Positions 22,450-35,060 of a DNA stretch of 64,000 nt are shown here, piece after piece. Positions within the stretch are counted from its first letter, which is position 1, and every line of letters begins with the position of its first letter. A program made the translations under genes and the position numbers. Source of the DNA: Daedaleopsis sinensis (taxonomy: Eukaryota > Basidiomycota > Agaricomycetes > Polyporales > Polyporaceae); NCBI GenBank assembly GCA_033807695.1, contig CM066311.1, positions 310,001 to 374,000 on the forward strand, given 5' to 3'. The notes under the pieces were generated by a model. The model made no database searches and was not told the DNA's origin. It saw only the letters and a list, made by a program, of their open reading frames with translations.

Positions 22450-25400
22450 CAAGGGCGGTCAGCGGGGTCGCGGATATCGCTGAGGGACAAGGAGTAGGAT
22501 GCATGATGGCTAGTGGATTTATACGCACGGAAGTATGGATGCTTTGGGGGTTCCCGTCAAGGGTGAGACGGGCTCAATACGACAGTAATCACGATGAGAT
22601 CTTAGTGGTAGTCGCTCGAGCGCAGGCTGATGTTACCGTATCCCACGCACGAGAATGTAATATAGTATGTGACGCTTTACACCCTTGATCTTCTTCTACT
22701 TTTATCATCATGATGCCGTATCGGTACAAATCTAGAACAGGACCTGGACCGTACATGGTTCAGACAGCATTCTGTGCACAGAGAAGTAACTTCTCACCCG
22801 ATATCCGCCTGTAATTGGCATCCGTCCGCGTGACAGTGGCAGTGGTGATTATAACTTACGGAATACTCCCAGGTGGCGCACCAAGGAACCCGGTCCACTC
22901 TACCGATTAGATGGTCCACAAGACATAATTTCTTTCCCGAGATGTTGCCAGGAAAGTGTCACACTCTACATCTATCATTCAACCGCATGATTCACTTGTG
23001 GCCCATCGCGCTAGAAAATTTGACTGTTCCCCGTCGGCCCACTCTCAGGTCAATCACCCGTTGCCGGATCTGACCTGCACTCTTCCCCTGCCGATTTCTC
23101 CTTCAAATGACGCTGGTATATCCCCTGTGTATCGACGGGGAGAGAATGACACTTCGACTTGGACAACGGTAGCCTCTGGAGCATCGACAGTCTGGAAGGA
23201 GCGTAGACAGCGACGCGTATCCTCGAGACGTTCCAAACCGCGATATAAGTCGGGCTCGTATTGAGAAAGAGGATATCTACTGGAGACTCCGTAATTTTTC
23301 TTTGAAGCCGCCGCTCGTCCGCCTCGGCTCGGAGATGACAGGTCTAGCTCACCGCATCTCCTTCGAATGCTGCGGTATATAGATTCGCGAGGTCTTGACG
23401 ACTTAACTGAACGTTCTGAACGGGCGACTTACTCAAGTTGAATCGTGTGCGGCGCTGTAGAAGTCGGAGTACCACAGGGAGATGGTTGTAGACTCGAGGG
23501 GATTGCAGACTCCGTGATGATACGGCAGAGACACTTAGGACAAGGTCAGATCGGGACTTGAATGGAGCTTGTATACGGTGCGCATGACGGCGGTGGAGGG
23601 TCTAGCGGAAGATACAGAAGTAGGTATATGATATGAAGGCGTGGGTATGATCTTGTATTCTTGAAATTGGTGTCAGGCGGCGAGGCTCCTAAGGAAGAGT
23701 GTCGTAGAAAGACGTTGTCGTGAATTGCCTCTGTCTTCCAACTATCCCGGATATGTCCATAGGGAAGATCTTTGACGACTATGCCATGACTTGTCGCAAC
23801 CTGACTTACGAAGGATCAGAACACGATTGAGAGAAAAATGGAACCGCAGAAATCATGTAATCTGAACGGCAGGGTTGGCAGCTTCAGTGCAGGAAGGACA
23901 GGAGTCGGCAGGATCGGGTGACAGGTGGGCAAAACAAGGGAACGGGGAATCGACCTATGGGAATGAGAAGTGCGCAAACGACACGGTCTCCGCAAAGTGA
24001 GACCACGTGCACCCACAGGATCATCGCAGTCCAGGAGTGCAAGCCCATATTTGCGGATGGTAAAAAACTACAAGGTCCGAGCGCAGAGCTGGTGACGTCG
24101 AGGACAAGCTCTAGGCGACGTAACACCGCGACCTACGGAAACGCTCCGCCGTTTCAGACAGGTTTCGAGAGAATTCTCACACCGGTGCTTCGCAATCCAA
24201 CCGTACTCAGTGAGCGCGTATTGCACAGGCTCATCAGAGTAGATTACTTACCTCGTATCGCCAACGGAGTATTGTGTCCTATCTGTCCGATGTGACGTGT
24301 CCTCAATGCTCAACAATCATGTAGCCTTATCGCCGACTCCGATAACATCAGAGAGCTGGTCCTAGAGTACACGTCCTGACATAACCACCATCACCAAGGA
24401 TGATGATCATAAGTTGCCATATTGCAGGACCAACGGTATGCAAGCGTCGGCGGGGTGTCTGGGGTGTACTGATTGTTCCCCCGATATTTGAAAGCTTGTC
24501 CCTAAGACGACAGTGGACGCCTGTCTTCTAGCCCCAGGGCAGACGCCGCAGACACGAGATCTATCCATGGAAACGTTCCTTCCGAGCTCGAGGTCATGAG
24601 CCCTCAGGAATACGCGAACAGAAATTAATGCGCACAAGGTAACTGAGGGAAGATGGATGGACGGACTGTGAGAGTGACCGCGGAGACGGACCATGGAAGA
24701 TGTCGGCGTGACGTTACGACTTTTTCAGGGTGGGTCTGCAGAAATCTTCGCGAAGACAAGTGCCAATATAGGCCTTTATTACAGTCGCGCCATTTCCAAC
24801 AGAAGGGACCGCGAAGGGGAGGAAGAGAGGGCCGGCTGCTGATTGAACTCTACTCCCCAGAGGCGAATGTGGATAAGAATCAGATATGCCGTCGAATTCT
24901 GGACCACGCGGTGTACCTTCAAATGACTGGGACGGCAACCGTCATCTGCGCCGACTGTCGGCAATGAGAGAAGGCCACCCAACGGTATCGGAAGTGCTTA
25001 CATTCCACTCCCGCCGGGCTTCTTGACAGGCATTGACTATACAGTGGACGGCATGGAGCTCAGTTTGACAGATAGACCAGTCGCGTCCGGCGTAGTAGAA
25101 GTTCCATACAGCCCCAAGAACCTGCTGGCGGTCGGGGACACTAGCTGTACTGGGGTGAGTCACTATACACCGAGGTATGTAATGTCGCCGATGCCGTATG
25201 CGCTCTCAAGACACAAGCAGTACACTGGCCCGACACTTCCCCTTGACCATATACGTACGATATGTCAGAGATATCCCGGTGGCGGCTTGCGTTTGATTTC
25301 CGGGCTATGTGGGGGATGGGTGTGTATAGGCTCAAATACTCATGAGCTGACACTTTCACTGATAGGCGGCATGACAGCGTCAAGCTGCAGAACAATCAAC

Positions 25401-28400
25401 CCAACTCCTCACCGTAGATGCAAGACTCCTAGATTATATTAGAGAAAGTTGCAACATAAATGTAAGTGCGACTTACTTTTCTCCGGATTCGTTTTCCATT
25501 TCCGACACAAGGATCGGTCAGATATAATCCGAGGAGCAGCTTCCCTAGAACCTAGATGAACCCCATGATAGGGAGTTTTCGGAAGTCACTTCACCACTGT
25601 ACCTCGTCAGCAGACGATCGATGACGGGCTTGAGGCGTGGAAATCAAGAGAGCCTAAAGCAATGAATGGACTTATCCGCAGCATATTTGTGTGGAATACC
25701 ACGGTCATATGCGAAAATGTATGAATTATGTAGGTGCATCTGAGTTCTTAGCATTTTCGTACTTGAGCGCTTACTAGTCGAGAGTGGTCAACGACTGGGT
25801 AGATGTGGTTACGCGGATGTTAGATAGACCTTATACTATCCAATAAGCACGCGTGTAGACAGACCTTCCGTATGGCTGCTTAGAACATGTCGACACTGCC
25901 GCAACACGAGGTGTAGGTTGTTTGCACAGGCGTCTAGGAACCACTTGATCCACGAGGATACCGCATGGATACTCGTCGTCGAGAAAACCACCTGTCATGT
26001 CGCATATGAATCTGAATAAGCAGCATGCTCTAGTAGAGCTATAACGACGTACTTATCTTCAGCTCTACAATTGTCACAGTGCGTGCGCGACGTATGTACG
26101 CCTTGGCGAGTGCGCTAAAAATATGCTCCAGATATCGGATACCACAACTGACCTCTGTTTCATAGCCGTGCATATTGACGTTGGAGAATTCTTATCCCGT
26201 TTCCTCGTTTCAGTTTGGCGTCGCTACCAAATAACGGGGTAGAAGGCCTATACGAGAGATTCCGTCAATAGGTTGTTGATGAACAAACTTGGTTACGTGA
26301 ATGCACAAAGTCCTGCATAACACCATCGAATGGAAGAGCCTGGATTGAAAAGGTTTTGCTGCCAGAATCACGACGGCTACGATGCAGTTATCGCTGTAGC
26401 AGGCGCAATGACCGCGCTCCGGATGCCAAATCCTAGCTTATGCCCAGTACCACACTTCTGGGGCGCAGATGACTAGGAAGCTTCACGGAGTACAAAGTTA
26501 AGATTCCATGCGGCTCCGAAGCCGCGCGAGAATGCGCGACCATTGAGACCGTCGGCTCAGTCGTCGCGCATTCCCGCACGTCCTTGGTAACACTACAACA
26601 GGGATTAGTAAGAGGGTGTTCGACCGAGGATGACCCTTCCCACCGAAGCATAAACGCATCATTGGGAGGGGATCCATCACGCGATGGATACCTGCTGTCA
26701 GGGCGCCTATACTGCGCACAAACTGCGGTGTGGGCCAGCGTATAACCTCATCATTAACCAACCGTGTTGCGTCTGCACCCAGACAACGTATATTTCCTAA
26801 GGTAGAAGGACCTTAAGCAACAGCGTCGTGCGGCTACTGTTCCAGAAGCCCGGGGATCGCGATCGCACTACGCGTCCATTTACTCCAGACAGCAGGAGGA
26901 CCATGGAGTGGGCTCGGAAGCCTCGAAAAGGCGCAATCAATGCCGTGAACGCGCTTCTGCGCAGCTCAGCAGAGGAACGTTCCGATGGCATCGAGTCAAT
27001 GTGTGGTTCTGTATTGCACCGCGCCGATGAGAATGTGACGGCGCGTCTCATGGAAGCATGACCCTTCTCCGTACCCGAGGATAGGACAGTCCCATGTGGG
27101 GTACAGGGTCCGTGCGACACTGGTAGCTCAGTTACCTCGCTAGTGACAAAGCAGAACTCACTTTTTGATACAACTGGCCGTAATCCCTCGTCAGTCGACA
27201 CTCTTGCTCCCTCTGCTACGATCACGACCCGACACGACTGAGGTTTGCAGCGTTCCGGACGGTGCTAACGATTGGTATGATCTTGGTCCAGATACTGTCC
27301 GGCGAGCCATTGTACTCCAACCGCCTTTCGTATGTGTGCCACGAGCACACTCCTCTGTGACTAAAGAGCAACCAAAAGCAAATAATCGCGGGTGGATAGG
27401 CGGTACTCAACTCGGTAGCGTCAGGTCATTATCTTTCATTTTTGTCTTGATGTTGTCCGAGCTTTAGGGGGTAATTGCAGCATCCTTATGAAGTCAGTGT
27501 GATCCACCGGACGAGACGGTGCACTCACGTCCCGAATAATTATGACTTTTAGTGCAGGCTCAACTTCTCCCTCGAAAGGAGATGAATCCATCCTCAGCGT
27601 ATCGGATACCCGAACATTTGGTCTCCTGCGGCGATTTGGCGGGGCACTGCTGGTAATCACCGTCGCAATCACCGACGTTCTCCATCCGGGACGCCGCGGA
27701 CCGCGTGAGAAGCTCACGGGGGGGACGTCAGTCACCACGACAGAAGCCTATACTTGTGGCGTCTTTCTTTGACACTACTAGTAGCGAGATATTCCGATGG
27801 CGACTCATCGAGCTGCTCCTTCTCGAATGTGCCATCCTTAACTGGAGATGCACGTACAAGCACTCCAACTAGGTTCTCATGCGACGTCGCTGTGGAATGC
27901 CATAATGCGGCGATGTTGAATCTGTCCATAAAGGAGACGGTGCCTCGTCTCCCTACTCGAAGAAGGCCCGCAAAGGCCGGCGCATCAAAAAGTAGCTTGC
28001 GTAACCGGACGCTCGAAACGGGACGCCTGTGTGGTTGAGATCGAGGCATCTTGCCGGAGGGGGAGGAGTATCGGAATCCAGATTTCGACTGTCGAACGTC
28101 AGTGACAAGGTGAGCGACCGTTATAGAAGTCCAAACGCTCAGCGGGAGCACGACTACGGAGCTAGAAGAATAGGAAGCGTTGAGTATATAGCCACAGTGC
28201 CGCCGCAGAAGGCAGGTTCGCAACACAGGTGCCTGTATTCCGCGCCCGGCATCTGTTCAATCCTAGGTTTCTATCGTCGGTCGAGGCCCGTATGACGCGC
28301 CAGTTTTCTAAAAGCAGATAGTGATTCCCAGGTTTGTGAAGCGATGCGTACGACCACAACCACATTACCGAAATGGAAACGGAGATTGGACTATGCCGCC

Positions 28401-31090
28401 TGGCCCGCTGCAGCACCGGTGTTAGCCCGACGCATTCGATTCATACGACGTCGACCCTCGGTGCACATTCGCGGGAGTTCGAATAGAGGGTGCTGGCTTC
28501 ATCCGCTCGCTAGCGCTGCACGAAGTTCCGATGTATCGCAAAGGAACCCTGTTCCCTGATATCTGCAAGGACCCAGAGCGTCCAGCACGGCTTCGCCGAG
28601 CCATCAATATGCACGTCGGCTCCGTTCCGCCCGAAATGTCAGACCCGAGTGAGCGCGATGAGCAATCGCGTTTTACAGCGAGTCGAAGTGCCACTGAGAA
28701 GTGACGTGCGATACACTCCAGGCGCACGCTTGGGACCGAACAGTCGCAAGGGCGACCATGGGGCAAAGGCGACGTAAACATGATGGCGGGTCAGGATCGC
28801 GAACAATCTGTATACATTGAAGACATCCTGGCGGCGCGATGTGGAAGTGCCCCCTGAACCCTGTTGAGCAGGTCTCGTTATGCACCTCGACATCGAGCGC
28901 ACTGCGCACAGATGAAGCTGACTTGGCGATATTGCGTTTCGATAGCTATCGTAAAAAAGCAGAATGTCTCTGAACTCACCTCGTGACTTTCTCCCTTCGC
29001 GCGCGTAGTTACTGGACGTAGAAGAGTCTCAAGTGCTTGGACAGAGGAGACAACTTGCGATATCCGAGGGAGATGAGCACGTCGTCCTCTGTGTGGAATC
29101 TCCCATTCTCGCAATGGATTGTCCGCGTCAGATCGGCACTGAGCGATTTGTCGGAGGTCGTTGAGGGTCTCAGTGGTCGTTCTACAGCTTTACGGGAATC
29201 AGTCAGTATACAAAACGCTTGTAAAATTCGCTCATACCTCTGTTCGAGCGTTGCCGTAGACTCCTATACATCCTCTGCGTTGAGAATACATACACGCGGA
29301 TCCAGTAGGTCCTCTTCTGGTGCAACTGCGCGAGCATCAAAGACCTGGGATGAGCCATAAAGCCAAGAGACGCTGGAGGAAAATAATGCAGGCCGTCCCC
29401 TCCACACCGCATGGCCCGCATCGACAGTCATATCGACGAGATGAGCCCTGCCACAGTCGAATCACCGGTGTGCGGTGCATGCATGTGCAAGACTCGCTGC
29501 GTCTTGCCCTCCCTGTAGACGCCTCTGTGGCAGCATGCGCATCTCGCGCATCTCCAGTCGTTCGATGCACATCTGCACATCGCGTCCACAGTGACAGGAC
29601 CGTGAACACAGACGGCCACATCACATCACATCACATCACGAGCATCTGCAGCTTCAGGCAGGCGATCATCTGTCTCAGCCGCGTCACGGCGCGCAGACTC
29701 ACCAGGCGGTAGGCGGTAGGCAGGGTCCGAACGTCGTAGAGACGAACTCGGCGCACCGCCCGCACAACGATACACATTGCACATGCCAAGAAAGGCAACG
29801 CAGACTCGACAGAGACGCGACAGAGCGCAATGAGCTTTGCTCCCACGCGCGCGTTTCAGAACGGATACACATCGGTGGCGGAGGCCACTGACTCCAGAAC
29901 CCGGTGCGCACAGGTTGCATGGACGTGCCGAACCTCCCTTACTCGCCCAATATACGAGAGTAAGAAGCGTTCTCCCTCATAGAAAGGGAGGAAAGAGAAA
30001 GTAAGTAGACGCACCACGACAGAACGCGACGATTGACGTGTCCTTCCCGCGTGGCGCATGTGAAGCCGTCGGTAGCAGCGCGCTATCCGAGGCGTTATGT
30101 CTCAATGCGACCTTCCGTATGCCCGGCTTTCTGGGAAGCTGCGGTTTCGAGCAACAAGAATAGTCGAAGGAGGGAAGTTCGGTCCACCGGGGGCCTCACC
30201 AAACCCTAACTTCGTCTCCTTGGAGCCGGCGTCTGTATAACCGAATCGGGAACCACTTGCGATGACGTCATAGTCTACGCTCAGCGGAAGATATTCGTTA
30301 GGAGGTAGTTGGCATGATAACTTCACGTACCAAAAATCTTGCTCAATCCCACAGTTTTATCATATTCCTCCGATGCACGACAATTCTAAGAGAATGTTTG
30401 CACGGTTAGTATAAGGAATGAAGAAAGGCGCCGACAGCAGAGTATACAGTCAAGTTAATATGATCATAAGATCGAGTTTTCTGTACTCACAAGACGCAGC
30501 AGGGCGTGTTCCTCATTCCGCCGCGGTCCAGCTCAGATCTACTGAGGACGTGAGAGATAGTCGACAGAACGTTTGAAGGACAGCAGAGATTGCTGGGGCT
30601 CACGCAGCTTGCGAAGATTGGATTTGGCCAATGCCGCTTACCAGCGCGCGGGAGCGCGGTAGTTGACCAGAGTCAACCCTGGGGAGCCAGTCCATCAGTA
30701 ACGCCGAGCGAGTGGCCGCGACAAATGGAACCCAGCGCCAAGCAGCCTCGAGCACATAGAAGCCCAAGGCAAGGACAGAGCGAGCTTGTCAGGGACGCTC
30801 ACGATTGAGCAGCGCAGTCGAGTCATCAATCCCAAAGAACAGGAGCAGACGATAACTTGCGAGCATGCGGCGCGAGCATCACCGAAGCTCGAGAAGGCGC
30901 AGCGTCCATTTTCGGGAGCGCAGTCTTGTAGACCTCAAACTCCAAGCTTCAAGCCTCAGACGCGCACACAAGAAACTCACCTTGATGATGTAGTCGGGGA
31001 GCCGAGACGGTCCGCGGCAGAGTCCCAGGTACTGACTGCGTTAGTATTCACGCTAGGGAGCGTCCGAAAAGCCGCTGAGAGAATGGTACA
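22450..31090. other. Long gene-poor region
   Basis: About 8.6 kb without any open frame I can assign. The longest minus frames (26797-27225, 27732-28226) show no motif. Donor-like actcac strings on the minus strand recur (27156, 27523, 28975, 29697, 30485, 30975), and one well-formed minus exon can be read at about 31032-30981 (branch ctaac, acceptor cag, 51 nt open, donor gtgagt). This may be an unrecognised multi-exon gene, a non-coding transcript or a decayed gene. Confidence 0.35.
29617..29639. repeat. ACATC microsatellite
   Basis: Four to five uninterrupted copies of the 5-mer cacat/acatc lie within the gene-poor region, with no coding context. Confidence 0.8.
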
Positions 31091-31099
31091 AGTGAAACG

Positions 31100-32160
31100 A
31101 TAAGCGGAACGGAACGCGGGGACCGGAGAGCAGCCGTGTGCGCAGCAGAAGAAAACTCACCTGTGGCTCTTGTCTTACGACCGCTCGTCTCCCTCCTGCG
31201 CAGGGTCGTCCTAATAGGAAGTCAGGCTGGACGGCTGGAGTGTACGCACGGGCGCTCACGAGGCGTGCGCCCCGCGGGCGGTGATACCTCTTACGGCTGC
31301 GGACCGCGCGATCACAAGCGATCCCCGGCCCAGTCAAATTGCTACATGGATGGGCGCACACCACGAGATACGACGGCTTGTCCAAAGCCAACGTCGCATG
31401 CTCGCGCCGGGCGCCGCGAGGTCTGCGAAGCAGCTGAGAGATCGGTGCGGTCCCGCGGTTGGCACTCGTCCTGATAGAAAAGGAATCAGCCACGCTGGAC
31501 GGCCGGAGGGTGCGGGCGGAGGCGTACGCGCGGGGTGAAACGGTGCTAACTCTTGCTCTGGCTCTTGCAGCTGCGGACCGCGGCATCACCAAGCCATCCC
31601 CAGCCCAGCCAAATCGCTGCATGGATGCCCGGACGCACACCATGAGATACGATGGGTCCCAAGTCGCAGCTCCTCTCGGGGCGCAGCAGATGGAGCACCA
31701 ACCCAACCCAAGGCGGCGGCGGACCGGGTGCGTCCGCCGTCCGGTCTGCATCTGAGAGGGAGCGTCTGCCAAGCGGATTCTGATGAGGATGGGTGCAGTA
31801 GCAGTAGCACGGTGGCCGGCGGGACCGAGCGCGGGGACCGTGTCGCATGCAGAAGCGCACTCACTCTAGACTCTTTCCTTGCGACTGCTCATCTCCCCCA
31901 TGCGTAGGGTCACGTTCCCGCGGCTGAGAGTCGTCCTGACGGGGTAGAAAGAGAATCGAGAATCAGCCAAGCTGGACGGATAGAGTGTGCGGGCGGGCGG
32001 GCGGCCACGACAGAAATATGCACGCGCGGGTCGAGACGGTGGCAACTCTGGTGCTGCGGACCGCGGCATCACCAAGCGATCCCCAGCCCAGTCAAATTGC
32101 GACATGGATGGGCGCATGTCATGAGATCGAGATACGAATCCCAATGGCGCAGCCCCTCTC
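31100..32160. repeat. Three diverged copies of a ~260-480 bp tandem module
   Basis: The block starting gctgcggaccgcg and running through ccccagcccagtcaaat and catggatgggcgca occurs at about 31298, 31570 and 32053. Upstream of each is a second shared block (gtcgtcct, then agaatcagcc or agtcaggct, ctggacgg, gtgcgggcggg). A third block with gcggggaccg, actcac and gctcatctcccc occurs at about 31115 and 31830. Spacing differs between copies (about 270 and 480 bp). The 239-residue minus frame across it is a by-product of the repetition. Confidence 0.7.
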
Positions 32161-32792
32161 GGGGCGCAGCGGGCGCGGGCGAACACCAATACGCCCGGTT
32201 TGTACTATCAGAGACGGACGGCCCGCGCCCGCGAGCTGGAGCTGGAGCTTGAGTTTGTACCGAGATCCGTGCAGCCCGCACGGCACACACAGCTCGCTCC
32301 ATGCGCCGCCTCAGCTGAGCATGGCGCGAGTTCAGAGGTGCGGTGCGGTGCACGGCGACGATGCAGGTGCTCTGCTCTCAACAGCCCCAGTCCCAGCCTG
32401 TACGGGGCAACGAACACGATCACGACCCCGACGTGACATGGCTGGCGCGCCGCGATTGTGCAGGCCACGTCAACGACGCGTCTAGCAGCCTCGACTCTCG
32501 AGCGCGCGCAACCAACGAGTGGGCATCCGTATGATGTATCTGTTCAGTGTTCTGTGTTCAACAGACAGATAGACCCTGAGCGCTAGCGCTGAGCGGGGGA
32601 GGCCAACACTGAACAGCCTGAGCGAGAGGAGAGCGCGTGGACACGCGTACGTCCGCGTACTACCGCAGCTGGGTTACGCAACCGGGGGGCCCGAGCAGTT
32701 CGCCACGGTCGCGGGGTGGTGAGTACCTGTACCTGCACCGAGTTTACGAGATGGGGTCGTCCCAGCGCCGCTGGGAGCTGCAGCTCGGACCC

Positions 32793-32825
32793 TGAGTGCT
32801 GAGCGCTGAGCGCTGAGTGCTGAAC
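32793..32825. repeat. 7-bp tandem repeat CTGAGYG
   Basis: Four to five heptamers (ctgagtg/ctgagcg) in tandem, ending at ctgaactcag. A related gagcgctagcgctgagcg string lies about 210 bp upstream. Confidence 0.75.
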
Positions 32826-32879
32826 TCAGAAGAGCCGGTGAGCTTCAGACGTGCGGAGATGCATTCGGCAATGTGCGCG

Positions 32880-33255
32880 TCTGGATGGCGGGCGTGCAGG
32901 CCGCCGCAGGCTGAGGGAGCGCAGCGGGCGTATGCGCGTACACGCATATTTTGCAGCTGGAGCAGGAATTGACGGAATGGAGGACAATTTGGAATGGCGT
33001 GCGGGGGTGCAGCTGCAGCGGGCCACGACGTCGGCGCTGTACACGCCTGGATTATGATCGCAGGCATGCACAGCGCCCTATGCGCGTGCGGCCGGTAGGA
33101 TCGATGCTGCTGCGGTATACGAGAAATCCGCATCTGTTCGAATGGCTCTTGTGGGTATGAGGACCTGATCTGGGAAGATTATGGCGGGCGTGCAGGCCGC
33201 GGCTGGGAGCGTGGTGGCACTGGCGGGGATACGCACGTACACGTACACGTATGAT
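32880..33255. repeat. Two copies of a GC-rich segment about 300 bp apart
   Basis: The string atggcgggcgtgcaggccgc appears at about 32885 and 33181. Each copy is followed within 40-50 bp by alternating cgta/acgt-rich runs (gcgcgtacacgcat and acgcacgtacacgtacacgt). It looks like a diverged tandem duplication. No coding sequence was recognised. Confidence 0.6.
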
Positions 33256-34203
33256 GCATTGTCCGGACGTTGCAGCGAGACGACCATCCAGTCCATCCGC
33301 ATCACGCACCAAACGGGCGCATCGAAGACCCCGGATCGCGTCCAAACGTTGAACGTTGAACGGTGGACGCTGAGAATGAGAGGAGACTCACTTTAAGCTT
33401 TCTGCACACCGCCGTACAGGCCAGAGGCTGGGCCAGGCTCGGACTGATCCCGTCGAAGGAGCGGACAGTCGGGATATCAGGAGATGGACGAGGGGGTGTG
33501 CGGTGGATGATGGATCGTCATGGGGAGACCATCCGGACGCCCAGCCTGTTTGACAGGAATTTGTTTTTGGGTGGGGGCGCAGCACAGCGCGACCATCCCA
33601 TGCCATGTGCATCTAGCCGCTAGCGGGGGCTGCTGGTCGTCCGTACTGAGCAGCGGGTGAGTGGTGCTGGGCGCGTCCGCAGCTGTGCTCCGCTCCAAGA
33701 GCTTATTCCGAGTCGCAGGGGCGTTGGTCCTTGGAGGCGCAGCTCGACGTTCAAACCACAGAAGACTCCGATGGCGGCGGGCGCAGAGGACGTGGCGGCG
33801 ACAAGTCATTCCACGAGTGCAGATACTGGCCGATAAGGAAGGCAGAGACTGGGTGCACGGCGCGAGATAGGAAGGAGAGCGGAGGCTGTATACATCGTCG
33901 GGAGCGGGGAACGCGAGTCGGCGCCGGGACCGGCCAGAAGACTGATGGGAGAGCGCAAGTTGCCTTTCTGGGCGAGAGGTCGCTCGAGATCTGGGATCTT
34001 CGCACTGGACGGGGTCACGCGCGTAGTTGGATTTGTGGCGGAGAAGAGGAGGGAGCGGTGCGTCGACCTGAGTCACCTTGAGTACTTTCCACTACCAGAA
34101 CTCGAGAGCAACCACAAGCTATGAACGACTGCACAGGCTGTCCGTGACCGTGGCGATCCTCTTCGCTTCCGGTCACTCACATCCTCTTCACCCGACACAT
34201 TCT

Positions 34204-34209
34204 TATAAG
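34204..34209 (+). promoter_or_regulatory. TATA box of DUF6699-3
   Basis: TATAAG in ttcttataagcc, 132 bp before the ATG at 34341. The stretch between is pyrimidine-rich with no ATG, as expected for a fungal 5' leader. Confidence 0.55.
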
Positions 34210-34340
34210 CCCTCCGTCAGCCCCTCTTCACACCACAAACCCCGTCCCCCGCCCCGCACCAAACGACGATCTACTGACTGCAGTACGCGTTGTATCCCGC
34301 TTACTACCACTACTACCCCGCACCCGTCTACTACCCCAAC

Positions 34341-35060
34341 ATGCCAGGCAAGCACGTCCACTTCGTCGACCTCGACGTCCACTCGACGCCCTCCTCCACC
34401 TCCTCAACCCTCTCCTCCACCTCCTCCCCGGGGCCAATGACACCACCCACCGTCTGGTACTCGCCCCTGCCCCAGCACAAGTCGTCCCCATACACCCCCG
34501 CCGCCGCCCTCATGTCCGTGCACCTCCACCCGCTCCTCGCCCGCACCCCCGGCCACGGCCCGCCCCTCCACTGGGACGTCTCCACCCCCGCCGACACCGC
34601 CGTGCCCCAGCTGCGCGGCCTCCCCGCGCATCTCACCGACGCCCTCGTCGCCGAGCCCGCCACGAACCCCCCGCTGCCCTCGCTCGCCCTCCTCTGCGAC
34701 TACCTCCCGTGGACGCTCACGGTCACGCCCACCCCGCACGCGCTCTGGTCCGCGCCCTACGTGACCGTCGGCGACGTCCTCCACGCGCTCTACCGCGCCC
34801 TCCGCCTGGGCGTGACCGACCCCGAGCTCGCCGTGCTCGAGCCCGCGCTCCAGGACCGCGTGCGCGACGCGTACGTGCGCCGCTACCGCCGCGTCCCCGG
34901 CTCGCGCGAGCGCGACGCGGAGAAGGCCAAGTACGTCAAGCGCGTCGACTTCCTCCGCGACCACACCGCCTTCCACGGCCTCTCGTGCGTGCCGGGGGGC
35001 CTCCCCGCCAAGGGCCTCGCGCCAGGGACCGTCTGGGCGCTGCACGTCGCGCGGCCGTGA
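34341..35060 (+). CDS. DUF6699-domain protein 3, canonical member (239 aa)
   Basis: Starts MPGKHVHF, the usual opening of this basidiomycete family, followed by a Ser/Thr/Pro linker. The domain includes a proline-rich LPSLALLCDYLPWTLTVTP, the hallmark VTVGDVLHALYRALRL, an Arg-rich helix (DAYVRRYRRVPG) and VKRVDFLRDHTAFHGLS, ending WALHVARP. Codons are strongly C/G-biased at third positions, much more than DUF6699-1 and -2, which suggests high expression or a gene under stronger selection. The frame is open upstream of 34341 and an acceptor-like ctgactgcag precedes it, but no upstream ATG exists, so I start at 34341. Long antisense frames (34404-35165 and others) are shadows of this GC-rich gene. 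Confidence 0.9.
   Translation: MPGKHVHFVDLDVHSTPSSTSSTLSSTSSPGPMTPPTVWYSPLPQHKSSPYTPAAALMSVHLHPLLARTPGHGPPLHWDVSTPADTAVPQLRGLPAHLTDALVAEPATNPPLPSLALLCDYLPWTLTVTPTPHALWSAPYVTVGDVLHALYRALRLGVTDPELAVLEPALQDRVRDAYVRRYRRVPGSRERDAEKAKYVKRVDFLRDHTAFHGLSCVPGGLPAKGLAPGTVWALHVARP

Noticed and set aside
28455..28475. Possible tRNA T-arm (gagttcgaatag)
   Set aside because: No matching acceptor stem, A box or cloverleaf could be built around it; no other tRNA-like B box was convincing.
31053..31772. 239-residue minus-strand frame
   Set aside because: It is a translation of the diverged tandem modules, Arg/Ala/Ser-rich with internal repeats, and crosses the likely splice sites.
33477..34076. 199-residue minus-strand frame upstream of DUF6699-3
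   Set aside because: Low-complexity composition, no motif, and it covers the expected promoter region of DUF6699-3.
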